Origin: a virus
DNA length: 52,415 bases
Reading direction: 5' to 3' (one strand)
Virus record (IMG/VR): IMGVR_UViG_3300018917_000004
Location: 1 to 52,415 of that record
Position 1 is the stretch's first letter; each line of letters begins with the position of its first letter. Positions 24,254 through 32,792 of this stretch are shown one piece after another. A program made the translations under genes and the position numbers. The notes beneath the pieces are model-generated. The model saw nothing but the letters and a program-made list of their open reading frames with translations, searched no databases and was not told the DNA's origin.

Positions 24254-24889
24254 TTAAATGGGTACTATGTTGCAATGGTCACTCGTGATTAACTCATACG
24301 CCACGCTTGTGTTTAGGTTCAATTTATCACCTGTATGTTGCTCGTACTTTTTAACGAGTGCGCCCCAACCCTTATCAGTCCACAGTGTCATTAATTCCCT
24401 GAAGCTTCTATCATCCTTATATCGAACGAAGTCTACTAGGCTATTTACTTTACCCTTGGTTTCTACGACCTTACGATTTAAAAAGCGTATGAAGGCTTCC
24501 TTCTGTGATTTGAGCGTCCTTGTCCATACGCTATCCTCAGGCACCCCATCAGAGCCAGGTTCAAAAGTGTACTCCACAACGTAGTATAATGTATTACGCT
24601 TTGACTTATATTCTTTAAGGGCCACGCCTTCATTGTCGCACAAATGGTACACGGTGCCACCGGGCATTCTGATAACCCTTGTACGCTTCAGTTTCATTTC
24701 ATCATAGCCATAGCCCTGATAAAATCGTTGTCCTTGAGTGTAACCAGGTGTGACCTCTGCCTCACTAGTTACGCCTTGGTCGGCCGCGTCTTCCCTGATG
24801 CGTTGCAGGATATAAGCATTTACACTCAGGCCGCGCTTGGCTGCTAATTTCTCTACTAAGTCCTTTTCAACCTCAGGGAATCTAATCAT
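24254..24889 (-). CDS. Protein with N-terminal ribbon-helix-helix-like domain, 211 aa
   Basis: AGGAG lies 9 nt before the ATG. Residues 1-35 (MIRFPEVEKDLVEKLAAKRG, then LSVNAYILQRIRE) fit the beta-helix-helix pattern of Arc/MetJ-type DNA-binding domains; the remaining ~170 residues are a separate, unrecognised domain with basic stretches (KLKRTRVIRMPGG). RHH dimers bind palindromic operators, so this is a candidate for one of the operator families here. It has its own extended -10 (TATACT, 24920-24925). Confidence 0.55.
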   Translation of the reverse strand: MIRFPEVEKDLVEKLAAKRGLSVNAYILQRIREDAADQGVTSEAEVTPGYTQGQRFYQGYGYDEMKLKRTRVIRMPGGTVYHLCDNEGVALKEYKSKRNTLYYVVEYTFEPGSDGVPEDSVWTRTLKSQKEAFIRFLNRKVVETKGKVNSLVDFVRYKDDRSFRELMTLWTDKGWGALVKKYEQHTGDKLNLNTSVAYELITSDHCNIVPI

Positions 24890-24919
24890 TATCGTTACTC
24901 CTATTTGACTTACTTTTAC

Positions 24920-24925
24920 AGTATA
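24920..24925 (-). promoter_or_regulatory. Extended -10 promoter of the RHH-like gene
   Basis: Minus-strand TGC-TATACT, 31 nt upstream of the ATG at 24889. The -35 region is GC-rich (GGGGCAAGGC) and not consensus. Confidence 0.5.
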
Positions 24926-25076
24926 GCATAGCCTTGCCCCTTTCTCCCCCTATGATACCAATTTAATCATAACTCATTATGACGTACTTAGGTACCAAGG
25001 GGGGTGGGAGGAACCGGGGCCACCTGTTTACTTGATTTAGTTAGATACCTCTCAGTCTCACTAGTATCACAAAGTA

Positions 25077-25859
25077 ATGTATAATGACACAGTTTATAAT
25101 TCGTTGCCCGATGTAGAGCCAGGTCAAGCTACGGCCATTCTAGAGCGACTCGACGGCCTAGGTGCCTATACTTTCATCGTTAATCCTGAAGAGGAACAAT
25201 GGAACTACTCGGCTGAATATGCCAAGTTACCCGTGGCTAACACTGCTCAACCAATCGTTAAGTATAAATACTCAGATAGCACTTTGAGCCTACCTAAGGT
25301 TCACTTATGGGCCCCAGGTAACACCAAAGCACTAAAGGCCCTTGTAGATAACTTAGCTTCATTCACTCGCCCTATTGAACCGGGGGGCATACCACCGGCC
25401 CTTAAGTTTTCCTATGGCGAAGTAATTATTCCTAGGTGTTACCTTAAGTCATTTCAACTTACTAGTAAGATGAGGCTATCAGGGGCCTTGTGTATGGCTG
25501 ATGCGACCATGGAAATATTAATGGCCCCTGAGTTGCCAGCGGTTGAACTAGCGCCAAAAGAAGTCCCCACTACCCTTACAGAGCGTGAGTGCGCCGATGC
25601 TGCCGCTAAGGTTAAACAGGCCTTCACTCAAGACCCTAAGTTAGCCGCTAAGTTCAAAACTGACCCTAAGGTCGATGTATACACTGTTGCCCCCGATAAA
25701 ACCGTGTCAGCTACGGGCGCTGCCGGCCCTAAGGCACCAGGTGCCACTACAACGCCTAATAGGGTATTAGGTAAACTAGATGATATCCTAGGCCCTGCGA
25801 TGCCTGATAGCCAAAAAGATATCCCCAAAGCCACTAATGACCCTGGGGATATGATGTGA
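25077..25859 (+). CDS. Baseplate protein, gp53/LysM-associated type
   Basis: 260 aa. Residues ~25-160 (LGAYTFIVNPEEEQWNYSAEYAKLP...PKVHLWAP...IPPALKFSYGEVIIPRCYLKSFQLT) match the baseplate 'gp53-like' domain of contractile tails, which contacts the hub. The C-terminal 90 residues are a Lys/Pro/Thr-rich linker. The start lacks a ribosome-binding site. It is a single plus-strand gene between two minus-strand blocks and ends convergently at 25859-25877, with a TTGTGATAACAA site in the 17-nt gap. Confidence 0.65.
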   Translation: MYNDTVYNSLPDVEPGQATAILERLDGLGAYTFIVNPEEEQWNYSAEYAKLPVANTAQPIVKYKYSDSTLSLPKVHLWAPGNTKALKALVDNLASFTRPIEPGGIPPALKFSYGEVIIPRCYLKSFQLTSKMRLSGALCMADATMEILMAPELPAVELAPKEVPTTLTERECADAAAKVKQAFTQDPKLAAKFKTDPKVDVYTVAPDKTVSATGAAGPKAPGATTTPNRVLGKLDDILGPAMPDSQKDIPKATNDPGDMM

Positions 25860-25876
25860 TATTGTGATAACAAATG

Positions 25877-26071
25877 TTAGTAGCGGTAACAGGTACTAGA
25901 GGGCCAGTCATCATCCTCATGTTCTTCTGTGACTACTAAGCGGTTACCATACTGGTCATAGAAAACCTCGGTATCTCGCCACCTACCCCAGTGGCACTCA
26001 TCACCTTTTAACGCCCAAATGCTATCAGATTGACCTATACCTCGCTGTATCCCAGTTTTCTGTATTCTCAT
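25877..26071 (-). CDS. Small protein of unknown function, 64 aa
   Basis: AAAGG lies 7 nt before the ATG. The peptide is Trp/Asp-rich (WALKGDECHWGRWRDTEVFYD) and acidic at the C-terminus. It is the last gene of the head-to-tail joining block; function unknown. Confidence 0.55.
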   Translation of the reverse strand: MRIQKTGIQRGIGQSDSIWALKGDECHWGRWRDTEVFYDQYGNRLVVTEEHEDDDWPSSTCYRY

Positions 26072-26075
26072 TAGT

Positions 26076-26471
26076 TTACCTTTGTTGAATCATTCTCACA
26101 ATTGCCTCATAATGCGTTAGGGGCCGCTGGTCAAGCCATATAACTTCTGCTCGGTCACCTTGCCAACCTGACACCGTTAACACCGCGTTAACCAAACATA
26201 CCCCATATCTCACATGGTCTACATCATACCACCTTGGTATATCGTGAATCACCATGTCTTCCTCACGTACCTCGATAGACGTATCTTGGTACCTTTTAAC
26301 CGTCGTGGCCCCTGCCTGAATCACTTTAACCCTAATAGGCACCGTATAGTCACCGTCTAAGTCCCAGACTACATCAGTGACCTGAGGTACACCTAGGCGA
26401 CCTTCGAGACTAATTACCCCCTGGCGCACTCGTGATAACCTACCTACCGTACTGTTTTCTATGAATGACAT
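26076..26471 (-). CDS. Probable head-tail joining / tail terminator protein, 131 aa
   Basis: A soluble 131-aa protein directly behind the HK97 gp10-like gene, where tail terminator or joining proteins are usually encoded. Predicted mixed alpha/beta, closing in LTHYEAIVRMIQQR. The ATG at 26471 follows a TTGTTATAACAA variant with no Shine-Dalgarno. The assignment rests on gene order only. Confidence 0.55.
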   Translation of the reverse strand: MSFIENSTVGRLSRVRQGVISLEGRLGVPQVTDVVWDLDGDYTVPIRVKVIQAGATTVKRYQDTSIEVREEDMVIHDIPRWYDVDHVRYGVCLVNAVLTVSGWQGDRAEVIWLDQRPLTHYEAIVRMIQQR

Positions 26472-26491
26472 GTGATTTTGTTATAACAAGG

Positions 26492-26881
26492 TTAGTTAAA
26501 TGAACGTGAGTTATCGTAGCTAATCGGCTGGGCCTCAAGTACTCTCTTAGCTGCCAATGTTCCTATTTCTCTCATTAGTTGACTTTTGAAGTGATTTGTG
26601 ATACTTGGTAGGGCCTTTTCTAACATATGGCGACCAGCCATCCTCTTGGTACCTAGTTCAACATACTGGGCATAGGGCCGACTATTGCGCCACAATATAC
26701 CATTACCTGATACTCTAGCCTCCCATGCAGCACTGAGGGCCCCTGATTTAATAGGGGTAGTTGCTTTCAATAAGGTGACACCATATTTCCTAGTTGACTC
26801 TGCTGCCTTCCGTGCTGCCTTGTCAATATTACCTGGTTTCCATAGTGCCCCATAGTAGCTTAGTTTAGCGTTATATGCCAT
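26492..26881 (-). CDS. HK97 gp10-like head-tail connector protein
   Basis: 129 aa with AAGGA before the ATG. TPIKSGALSAAWEAR, RNSRPYAQYVELGTKRM and MLEKALPSI are the conserved blocks of the HK97 gp10 / minor tail-completion family (the 'P.dTG.L..s' and 'YA..vE.GT' motifs). Such proteins act where the finished head meets the tail. Neighbours 26895-27293 and 26076-26471 are probably the other joining proteins. Confidence 0.75.
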   Translation of the reverse strand: MAYNAKLSYYGALWKPGNIDKAARKAAESTRKYGVTLLKATTPIKSGALSAAWEARVSGNGILWRNSRPYAQYVELGTKRMAGRHMLEKALPSITNHFKSQLMREIGTLAAKRVLEAQPISYDNSRSFN

Positions 26882-26894
26882 AGTTTCCTTAGTG

Positions 26895-27293
26895 TCAATA
26901 GAGCGACTTTATTGAATATGGTGTTGACCGGGTATCGTATAGCCTACCTGTGAAAATATCGACCAGTAATGGTAACTGTGTGTATTGTGATAACAATGCC
27001 ACTGCTGAGCTACCGGCGGCCTTGAGTTGACCTATGTAGGCTGTATAGTCAATTTGCAAGTCGCCAACCTTCACGGCCATCGCGTCTGGCATAGCCTCAC
27101 TAATTAAACTCTTGTACCTTACGATATCTTGCATTACCCCGTGTATATATGGGAGATTACTAGGCGATAATAGTTTCTCTGGCAGGTCACTAGGGGTCAC
27201 CGGGTAACCTAATACTTGCCCAACTGACCACATTGACACTATACCATTTGTGGTAACAGTATACTTAAAGTCCTTAAATTCTTCAGGTTTCAT
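26895..27293 (-). CDS. Probable head completion protein, 132 aa
   Basis: AGAGG lies 5 nt before the ATG at 27293, which overlaps the stop of the 44-aa gene before it (ATGA). The protein is mostly helical with PEKLLSPSNLPYIHGVMQDI and a LLSQY segment encoded by TTGTTATCACAATAC. It lies just downstream of the capsid gene, as head-completion proteins do; no specific family recognised. Confidence 0.55.
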   Translation of the reverse strand: MKPEEFKDFKYTVTTNGIVSMWSVGQVLGYPVTPSDLPEKLLSPSNLPYIHGVMQDIVRYKSLISEAMPDAMAVKVGDLQIDYTAYIGQLKAAGSSAVALLSQYTQLPLLVDIFTGRLYDTRSTPYSIKSLY

Positions 27294-27424
27294 TTTGACC
27301 TCTTGATTTGTACGATACTGTACAGTTTTAACTCGTCTTTACAACTGACATGTAGGTAACCGTTCTCATAGGCTATAAGGTAGTAATTGTTACCTAGTTT
27401 CTTTAGTACTACTGCTTCAATCAT
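27290..27424 (-). CDS. Small protein, 44 aa, translationally coupled to head completion gene
   Basis: A short frame between the capsid and head-completion genes: MIEAVVLKKLGNNYYLIAY, then ENGYLHVSCKDELKLYSIV, ending IKRSK. It reads as a tiny beta domain and ends in an ATGA overlap with 26895-27293, strong evidence that it is translated. Function unknown. Confidence 0.6.
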   Translation of the reverse strand: MIEAVVLKKLGNNYYLIAYENGYLHVSCKDELKLYSIVQIKRSK

Positions 27425-27490
27425 GGCACTTCGGCCCTCAGGTTATTTAATACCCTAAGTATAACATATATCATTATATAGTAATAAAAT

Positions 27491-27516
27491 ACCCTGTTAT
27501 CACAAGGACACAGGGT
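27491..27516. terminator. Hairpin terminator carrying TGTTATCAC (copy 7)
   Basis: Arms ACCCTGT/ACAGGGT downstream of the major capsid gene on the minus strand, followed on that strand by ATTTTATTAC. Confidence 0.8.
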
Positions 27517-27562
27517 ATATTAGGGGAGAGTAGGGTTTCTAGGCCCTAAATGTTAAGTTATG

Positions 27563-28615
27563 TTAAGCAGGGTCAGCCGGGGTCAATGAGATGTTCTTGA
27601 TGGCCGCAATAGAGCGTCGGTTACGCACTTGGAGCTGTGGTGACACTGCGTATAACTCGAAAGTACGAACAGTATTAGGCTCACTGTGGTACTCGACGAT
27701 GTGAATTGGTAGGCCGGTGGTGGTATTGATGACTTCATTGAGGCTAGCTGGCATACCTTCACGTTGACCGGCGAGAGCGAAAAACCACAGGGTCATATCA
27801 GTGAACTTTAAGAACCGTATCTGGCCGTCTGGCATATCTGGTTCTAAAATGATAGGCCGGTTACCATAGCGCGACTCACCTAGCCCTAGGTCAACTAGTT
27901 TCAATGGGCCGTCAGTGGTGTCTTGAGGCAACGAGGCGGCACCAGCTAGATTACGGAACAGCTTACGATACTTGTACTCCATCATGGGATGCATTTGCAC
28001 CATATCGTATGTGGCCTTCATCGTGCGCGTCTGGACATCAAATAAGTCCATCAGGTCACGCGAGAATGCTCTTTCTGTTCCTGACTTCGAGATAACTGGT
28101 TTCCACAGTGGCTCAACAGCAGGGTCAATACCAGCATAGGCCGCTGTGTCATCAGCGATAATATCGATACTGACTAACTCAGTGTTATCGGTGCGAACGT
28201 TGATATCTTTGTTCAAGTCACCCAAGATAACCTCAAGGCCATCACGGATATGCTCGGCAAATAAGTCCTTTAGGGGCCCTACACCTCTTGTGGCCGCTTG
28301 TGCCATCTTGACACGAGACACCTGGAATCTATGAGAGTATCGCTGGTCACCGAAGCTAAGATGGGCCGGTAGTGCCTTCGAGTTATCGTTGTTTGTGTTA
28401 GGTGTATAGATGTTCACCAGGGAACTGTTAGCCCCTGGGAACTTAACATCCCAATCAATGTTAGGGTCAGTACGGCTTTGCACTCGCCCTCTGGCTACCA
28501 AGTTACCGATAGTGACCGCGTTGGTGATAGTTAAGTCCGGTACGATAGCGTCAAATATTTTATTCAGTGCTGCTACCGGGGCAAGTGGGGGATTAGCGTA
28601 ATTAGGCGTCGCCAT
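27563..28615 (-). CDS. Major capsid protein
   Basis: 350 aa, placed after the scaffold gene in a normal head cluster and followed by a strong terminator. The N-terminal ~70 residues (LNKIFDAIVPDLTITNAVTIG) look like an N-arm, and the remainder is an alpha/beta protein with YRKLFRNLAGAA and a C-terminal RTFELYAVSPQLQVRNRRSI strand, consistent with an HK97-fold subunit. The identification uses size, order and composition rather than a motif. Confidence 0.75.
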   Translation of the reverse strand: MATPNYANPPLAPVAALNKIFDAIVPDLTITNAVTIGNLVARGRVQSRTDPNIDWDVKFPGANSSLVNIYTPNTNNDNSKALPAHLSFGDQRYSHRFQVSRVKMAQAATRGVGPLKDLFAEHIRDGLEVILGDLNKDINVRTDNTELVSIDIIADDTAAYAGIDPAVEPLWKPVISKSGTERAFSRDLMDLFDVQTRTMKATYDMVQMHPMMEYKYRKLFRNLAGAASLPQDTTDGPLKLVDLGLGESRYGNRPIILEPDMPDGQIRFLKFTDMTLWFFALAGQREGMPASLNEVINTTTGLPIHIVEYHSEPNTVRTFELYAVSPQLQVRNRRSIAAIKNISLTPADPA

Positions 28616-28654
28616 TTGTTTCTATTTTCCTTTGTGATACTGTTATAACAAGCG

Positions 28655-29257
28655 TTACATTAAGAAGGCCGCTGCGACCTGAGAGTCAAGGTTACCATCA
28701 TCTACCTTGATATTGTTAGCTGAGCTACCCGTGCCTACATTAGCACCAGGGGCCGGTAGTAAGTGCTGACCAACAGGGCTATTAAAGAATTCAGTTACCA
28801 CTTGGCTGACTTCTTTACCGTTAACGATAAATTTACCACCGATTTCCTTAGCGCCGTTAACTTCACTCATTAGCACTTTTGCCACGAAGTCACGATACTT
28901 ACTATCAGGGCCCGCAGTGCCAATAGCGTCATTCAAAGTACGCTCTAGTTTCCCTAGGCGCTCGGTTTCAAATTTAGCCTGTTCAGCTTGTTCGCGCTTT
29001 GTTTTCTCTTCGGTCAATTGGGCCTCTAGTTGAGCCAGTCGTTGCTCTAGTGGTGATTGCTTGCCACCGTTACTAGCTGGTGCCTCAGGGGCCTTAGGTG
29101 CCAATTTGGTCTCTAGTTCTTGAAGGCTACCATCTACATGACCTTGTAGTGTCGTTAGCACACCTGAGATAGCGGGGGTCAACGCGGCCTCAACTGCCTC
29201 TGTTAACTTATCGGCCATTAAGCTCTCGAACAACGCTCTGATTTCTGCTTCTGTCAT
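28655..29257 (-). CDS. Capsid scaffolding protein
   Basis: 200 aa, strongly charged and helical: LMADKLTEAVEAALTPAISG, then a coiled coil with LEQRLAQLEAQLTEEKTKREQAEQ (residues ~68-92). The tail end is small and flexible. This composition, and the position immediately before the capsid gene, are those of phage scaffolding proteins, which guide procapsid assembly. No protease motif is seen. Confidence 0.75.
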   Translation of the reverse strand: MTEAEIRALFESLMADKLTEAVEAALTPAISGVLTTLQGHVDGSLQELETKLAPKAPEAPASNGGKQSPLEQRLAQLEAQLTEEKTKREQAEQAKFETERLGKLERTLNDAIGTAGPDSKYRDFVAKVLMSEVNGAKEIGGKFIVNGKEVSQVVTEFFNSPVGQHLLPAPGANVGTGSSANNIKVDDGNLDSQVAAAFLM

Positions 29258-29293
29258 GACTAACTTGGTTCCTGTATGTTAATAAAGTGTAAA

Positions 29294-29563
29294 CTATTCT
29301 AACGTATTATACACTGATTCAGCGTAGTTGGTTAGTGCGTTCCGTGTGTTCTCTGGCATCCCGTCAGCTACCCAGAGGGTATAGGGCATATCGTCACCCT
29401 GAATTTCAATCATGAAGTACGGTGATGCACTAGGGTGCCCTCCTATCTCCATATCGTCCCATTCGATACTGATAACCTCAGCACCGATAAATGAGATGTT
29501 GGCATCTAGGTCTCTATCGTATGCACTATACAAACTATTATCTACGGGGGAATACGTTGCCAT
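29294..29563 (-). CDS. Small acidic protein in the head cluster, 89 aa
   Basis: The ATG at 29563 has AAAGG 8 nt upstream; a GTG three codons earlier falls inside that site. An acidic protein (SIEWDDMEIGGHPSASPYFMIEI) with a short C-terminal helix (RNALTNYAESVYNTLE). It lies between the HNH-like head protein and the scaffold. Function unknown; a decoration or head-assembly factor is possible from position. Confidence 0.6.
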   Translation of the reverse strand: MATYSPVDNSLYSAYDRDLDANISFIGAEVISIEWDDMEIGGHPSASPYFMIEIQGDDMPYTLWVADGMPENTRNALTNYAESVYNTLE

Positions 29564-29600
29564 CAGGTTCACCTTTCTCTCTGATATCTCTAATTATACA

Positions 29601-31160
29601 CTAACTTAACTGACTTGACACGGTTTTACTTTGTTTATCTTTCGCTACTTGCTGCCGCTGTGCTGCTTGTGCAAATTCGGTTTCTATTTCCTCAGGCTTC
29701 GCTAGACCCCTCTGTATACGTCGATTCAACTCACCTTGTAGTACATATACTTCACGGCGGCGATACTCAGCCCAAAAGCCATCCCTGATACCATTATGAT
29801 ACTCACGGCCCTCAGTTTCACCAAACTCACTACCTTTCAGTTTGCTCGGTATGCCAAAAGTACTCACTTTACCCGTGTCAGGATGAATGCCATCAGGGTG
29901 ATTAGCTACATACAACGGTTGTGATTTAATATTATGAGTGCCACCGGCTAGCACTACATACTCCCTTTGTCCCTTAGGCGCACAAGCTATCTCGTACCCT
30001 GATTGTATGTTGGGGTTTGGTCGTAACTGACCTCTCATGATTTCCTTAGCCTCATCGAGTGTCATTTTACCACTATCTACGTCACGCCTTATTTCATCAA
30101 AGGGCCTCGGTACCCACTGGTTTATATGATGCAGTTCCATGCCGCCATAGCCATCCTTAGCTAGCAACTTGGGGTCAACACGGCCCCCCATATTCACAAC
30201 GTCCCACCGTGGCGCTGGTACCGCTACCTTCTTAGTGTCCCATGCTTCAACATACTTCATATTGGTTGCTAAGTCGGATACGAGCTGCTTTGTTTCTAAC
30301 TCACGTAGCCTAGCGTTCATACTGGGCACACCTTTCACCGTTTCCCCTTCATAAACTAATACACGCTTTTGGCTATTTAGGTTAATCGATTGACCCTCGT
30401 GTATCACATTATACTCAAAGTTTCTATCTATGCGCTCTTTAAATCCCCCTCGGTAACCATCATGCACCGTGTCTCTCCATACCTTCACCTTACCACCTTC
30501 TATCTTTAGGTGATTAGGATTAACCGGGGCCCTCAGGTCAGCTCGGTCTGTTGCTGCATTCTTAGGCCCCTTACCTAATATTTGTTGCATTTGGGGCACT
30601 GTGAACCCCGTGAAAGGCATGGGTAACCCTTTCTCATGCAGTTTCAGCGCTCGTCTACAGGCCGCCTTAGTTTCCTTTGAGTCCTTAGCTGCCTTTATTT
30701 TCTCTTTAGTTATCTTAGGTAACGATTTACTGTAACTTTTAGTTAACTTGTCAACCTTCTCGGCCAATAGTTCCTCAGGGGTCTTGGTAGGCTTTTTAGC
30801 CTTAGCTTTTTTGGTACCTTTAGCTACGTTCGTATCCTTGCTGTCAACTGAGGCATCGACTGCTTTAGCCGTCACAGAAGCTTTACGTGCATTGAGTACC
30901 TTGGTTAGCCTAGCTCTCGTGGTATCATCTAGCTCGTCTAATATCTGCTTTCGGGCCCTTGATACCTCAATCGCGCTCTTGACTGACTTTACGGCCCCCT
31001 TAGCTAATTGGGAGTTTTGACGACTACTGTTACCCTTACCGGCCCTCTTAGCTTTAGTAGGCTTTTCTCGGTCAGCAGTTTCGATAAATTGACCCTTAGA
31101 GCCACGAGGGTGTAATGATGCTGAAAACTTCAACCTTCTACCACTTTTTGACTTAGGCAT
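29601..31160 (-). CDS. Head-cluster protein with basic N-terminus and HNH-like C-terminal domain
   Basis: 519 aa, starting in overlap with the portal stop (GAGG upstream). Residues 1-175 are very Lys-rich and probably disordered. Near the C-terminus, MELHHINQW (342-350) and GGTHNIKSQPLYVANHPDGIHP region (407-428) give the His/Asn pattern of HNH/Endo VII-type nucleases seen as 'ELHHI' toxins. The position, immediately after the portal, is where SPP1 gp7-like minor head proteins are encoded. A packaged, ejectable nuclease is possible; catalysis is unproven. Confidence 0.6.
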   Translation of the reverse strand: MPKSKSGRRLKFSASLHPRGSKGQFIETADREKPTKAKRAGKGNSSRQNSQLAKGAVKSVKSAIEVSRARKQILDELDDTTRARLTKVLNARKASVTAKAVDASVDSKDTNVAKGTKKAKAKKPTKTPEELLAEKVDKLTKSYSKSLPKITKEKIKAAKDSKETKAACRRALKLHEKGLPMPFTGFTVPQMQQILGKGPKNAATDRADLRAPVNPNHLKIEGGKVKVWRDTVHDGYRGGFKERIDRNFEYNVIHEGQSINLNSQKRVLVYEGETVKGVPSMNARLRELETKQLVSDLATNMKYVEAWDTKKVAVPAPRWDVVNMGGRVDPKLLAKDGYGGMELHHINQWVPRPFDEIRRDVDSGKMTLDEAKEIMRGQLRPNPNIQSGYEIACAPKGQREYVVLAGGTHNIKSQPLYVANHPDGIHPDTGKVSTFGIPSKLKGSEFGETEGREYHNGIRDGFWAEYRRREVYVLQGELNRRIQRGLAKPEEIETEFAQAAQRQQVAKDKQSKTVSSQLS

Positions 31161-32790
31161 CACCTAGCACCTCATTTAACTCATCTTCCGTGAGACCAAA
31201 GGCCTCTGCTATTCTTGCTGGCATATCACTATCCTCAGGTTCCTCTGTTTCTTCTGTTTCTTCCGGGGCAAATAGGGCCTCTAACTCTTCATCAATGGCC
31301 TCTTGCAATTCAGCGCTAATGTGGCCTAACATCACACCGATTAACTTATTATACCATACTTTCATTGCGCTAGGTGGCAGCGGTACTACTAAGTCGCCTA
31401 GGCCTAACGTTTGAGTAATCATGGCCTCTAAGGACGATACATCAAACCTATCGAGACCGGTGGCCGTTGGTGGCTCAGTGCCCCTCAGGGTAGCCATCAT
31501 ATCTAAGAGCTGTTGTGATAACTTTTTCACACTGTAACCATGAGTCTTCATAGTGTTTTCTATGAGGTCTCTGTCTACTTTTTTCGACTCGCCGCTCTGT
31601 TCAACCGTGCCTTTATTCGGGCTACTGCTTGCAAACGATAGGCACGCTATGGCCCTGATTTGCTGTTCAATCTTGTCTAGCATGGCCTCCTGATTCGTTA
31701 TCGCGGCCCCGGTTGACTCGACGAATTCAAACTTCTGGCCTATGAGGACGTGTGCGTTATCAGTTTTCAAGTTGTCAGCACTAGGCTGTTCATAGCTAAC
31801 ACGGTAGTCATTGGCTGGCGGTGGTGGTGCCGGTGTAAATACTCGTTGCACAATACCACTCAGGGCCCCTGATTCTGTCCATGCCGACTCGATGATAAAG
31901 TGTTGCTTCTGTTTCAGTACAACGGCCTTACCTGTCCACATTTCTTTTTTGAGTATCAAGTGCGTCATCAGTGGCTTTTTATGCCCATGATAGAACGGCT
32001 GGCCTTTCATTGGTATCTTGAGGTCAGGGTAACCCAAACTGACCCACTCTAAACCATCAAACACCTCACTGATACAAGAGTAACTTGTTTGACCCATTAC
32101 TTCCTCTTGGTACGCTACCGTACCGAGTAGTACTGATGGGTATTGGTTCAACCGTACCTCAGCTTCATATACCACAGTAGCCTCAGGTTCCCATATGGTA
32201 TACCGGAGGTAATGGCGGCGGCCAGTTAACGCACTGCCCCTAGAAATAATCTGTCTCGCCTTATACCACTGGTACGGCTCATAGTCAATAATTAAATCAG
32301 GGGTATATGTGATAGCATAAGGGTCATTACCTAACGCTAGCTTCTCGGCTCTCGAACGAATCACGGCCCCTGTGTCAGGTAGGTCAACCGCTACAAATAC
32401 GCGACCGTAATGTAACAGGGTACTGAATACTTCACTCTGCCATAGTCTTTCTGAGGTGTCCTTGCCATCCCAATTAGCCCTTATGCGTTGCCAGAAATCC
32501 TCATCTGAATCGGTACCCTCTAACTCATACGGGGCATCCTGTAAGAACGTCGTGAAGTTCTTGATAGCCTCAGTCATCACCGGGGTAAACGATAGCTTCT
32601 CAAGACGCGCTAAGTATACATCGTTTTCCTCACCGGGCCGTTGTTTCAAATACTTCTGAGGGTACCTGAGTAGCGCCGGTGCGCCCTCTTCAAAGTCGGC
32701 TATCATATCCCAGATACCACTATAATACTTATAGTCTTCATGAAAACTATTAAGTTTAGTTATATCAATTCTATCGGGGTAATTGGTCAT
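31153..32790 (-). CDS. Portal protein (DUF4055-like)
   Basis: 545 aa, just after the large terminase (3-nt gap). The N-terminal ADFEEGAPALLRYPQKYLKQRPGEE, then KNFTTFLQDAPYEL and the wing GRVFVAVDLPD, followed by EVFDGLEWVSLGYPDLKIPMKG, match the DUF4055 type of phage portal. The last 60 residues are Glu-rich. Twelve copies would form the DNA gate at the capsid vertex. Confidence 0.8.
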   Translation of the reverse strand: MTNYPDRIDITKLNSFHEDYKYYSGIWDMIADFEEGAPALLRYPQKYLKQRPGEENDVYLARLEKLSFTPVMTEAIKNFTTFLQDAPYELEGTDSDEDFWQRIRANWDGKDTSERLWQSEVFSTLLHYGRVFVAVDLPDTGAVIRSRAEKLALGNDPYAITYTPDLIIDYEPYQWYKARQIISRGSALTGRRHYLRYTIWEPEATVVYEAEVRLNQYPSVLLGTVAYQEEVMGQTSYSCISEVFDGLEWVSLGYPDLKIPMKGQPFYHGHKKPLMTHLILKKEMWTGKAVVLKQKQHFIIESAWTESGALSGIVQRVFTPAPPPPANDYRVSYEQPSADNLKTDNAHVLIGQKFEFVESTGAAITNQEAMLDKIEQQIRAIACLSFASSSPNKGTVEQSGESKKVDRDLIENTMKTHGYSVKKLSQQLLDMMATLRGTEPPTATGLDRFDVSSLEAMITQTLGLGDLVVPLPPSAMKVWYNKLIGVMLGHISAELQEAIDEELEALFAPEETEETEEPEDSDMPARIAEAFGLTEDELNEVLGDA

Positions 32791-32792
32791 AA

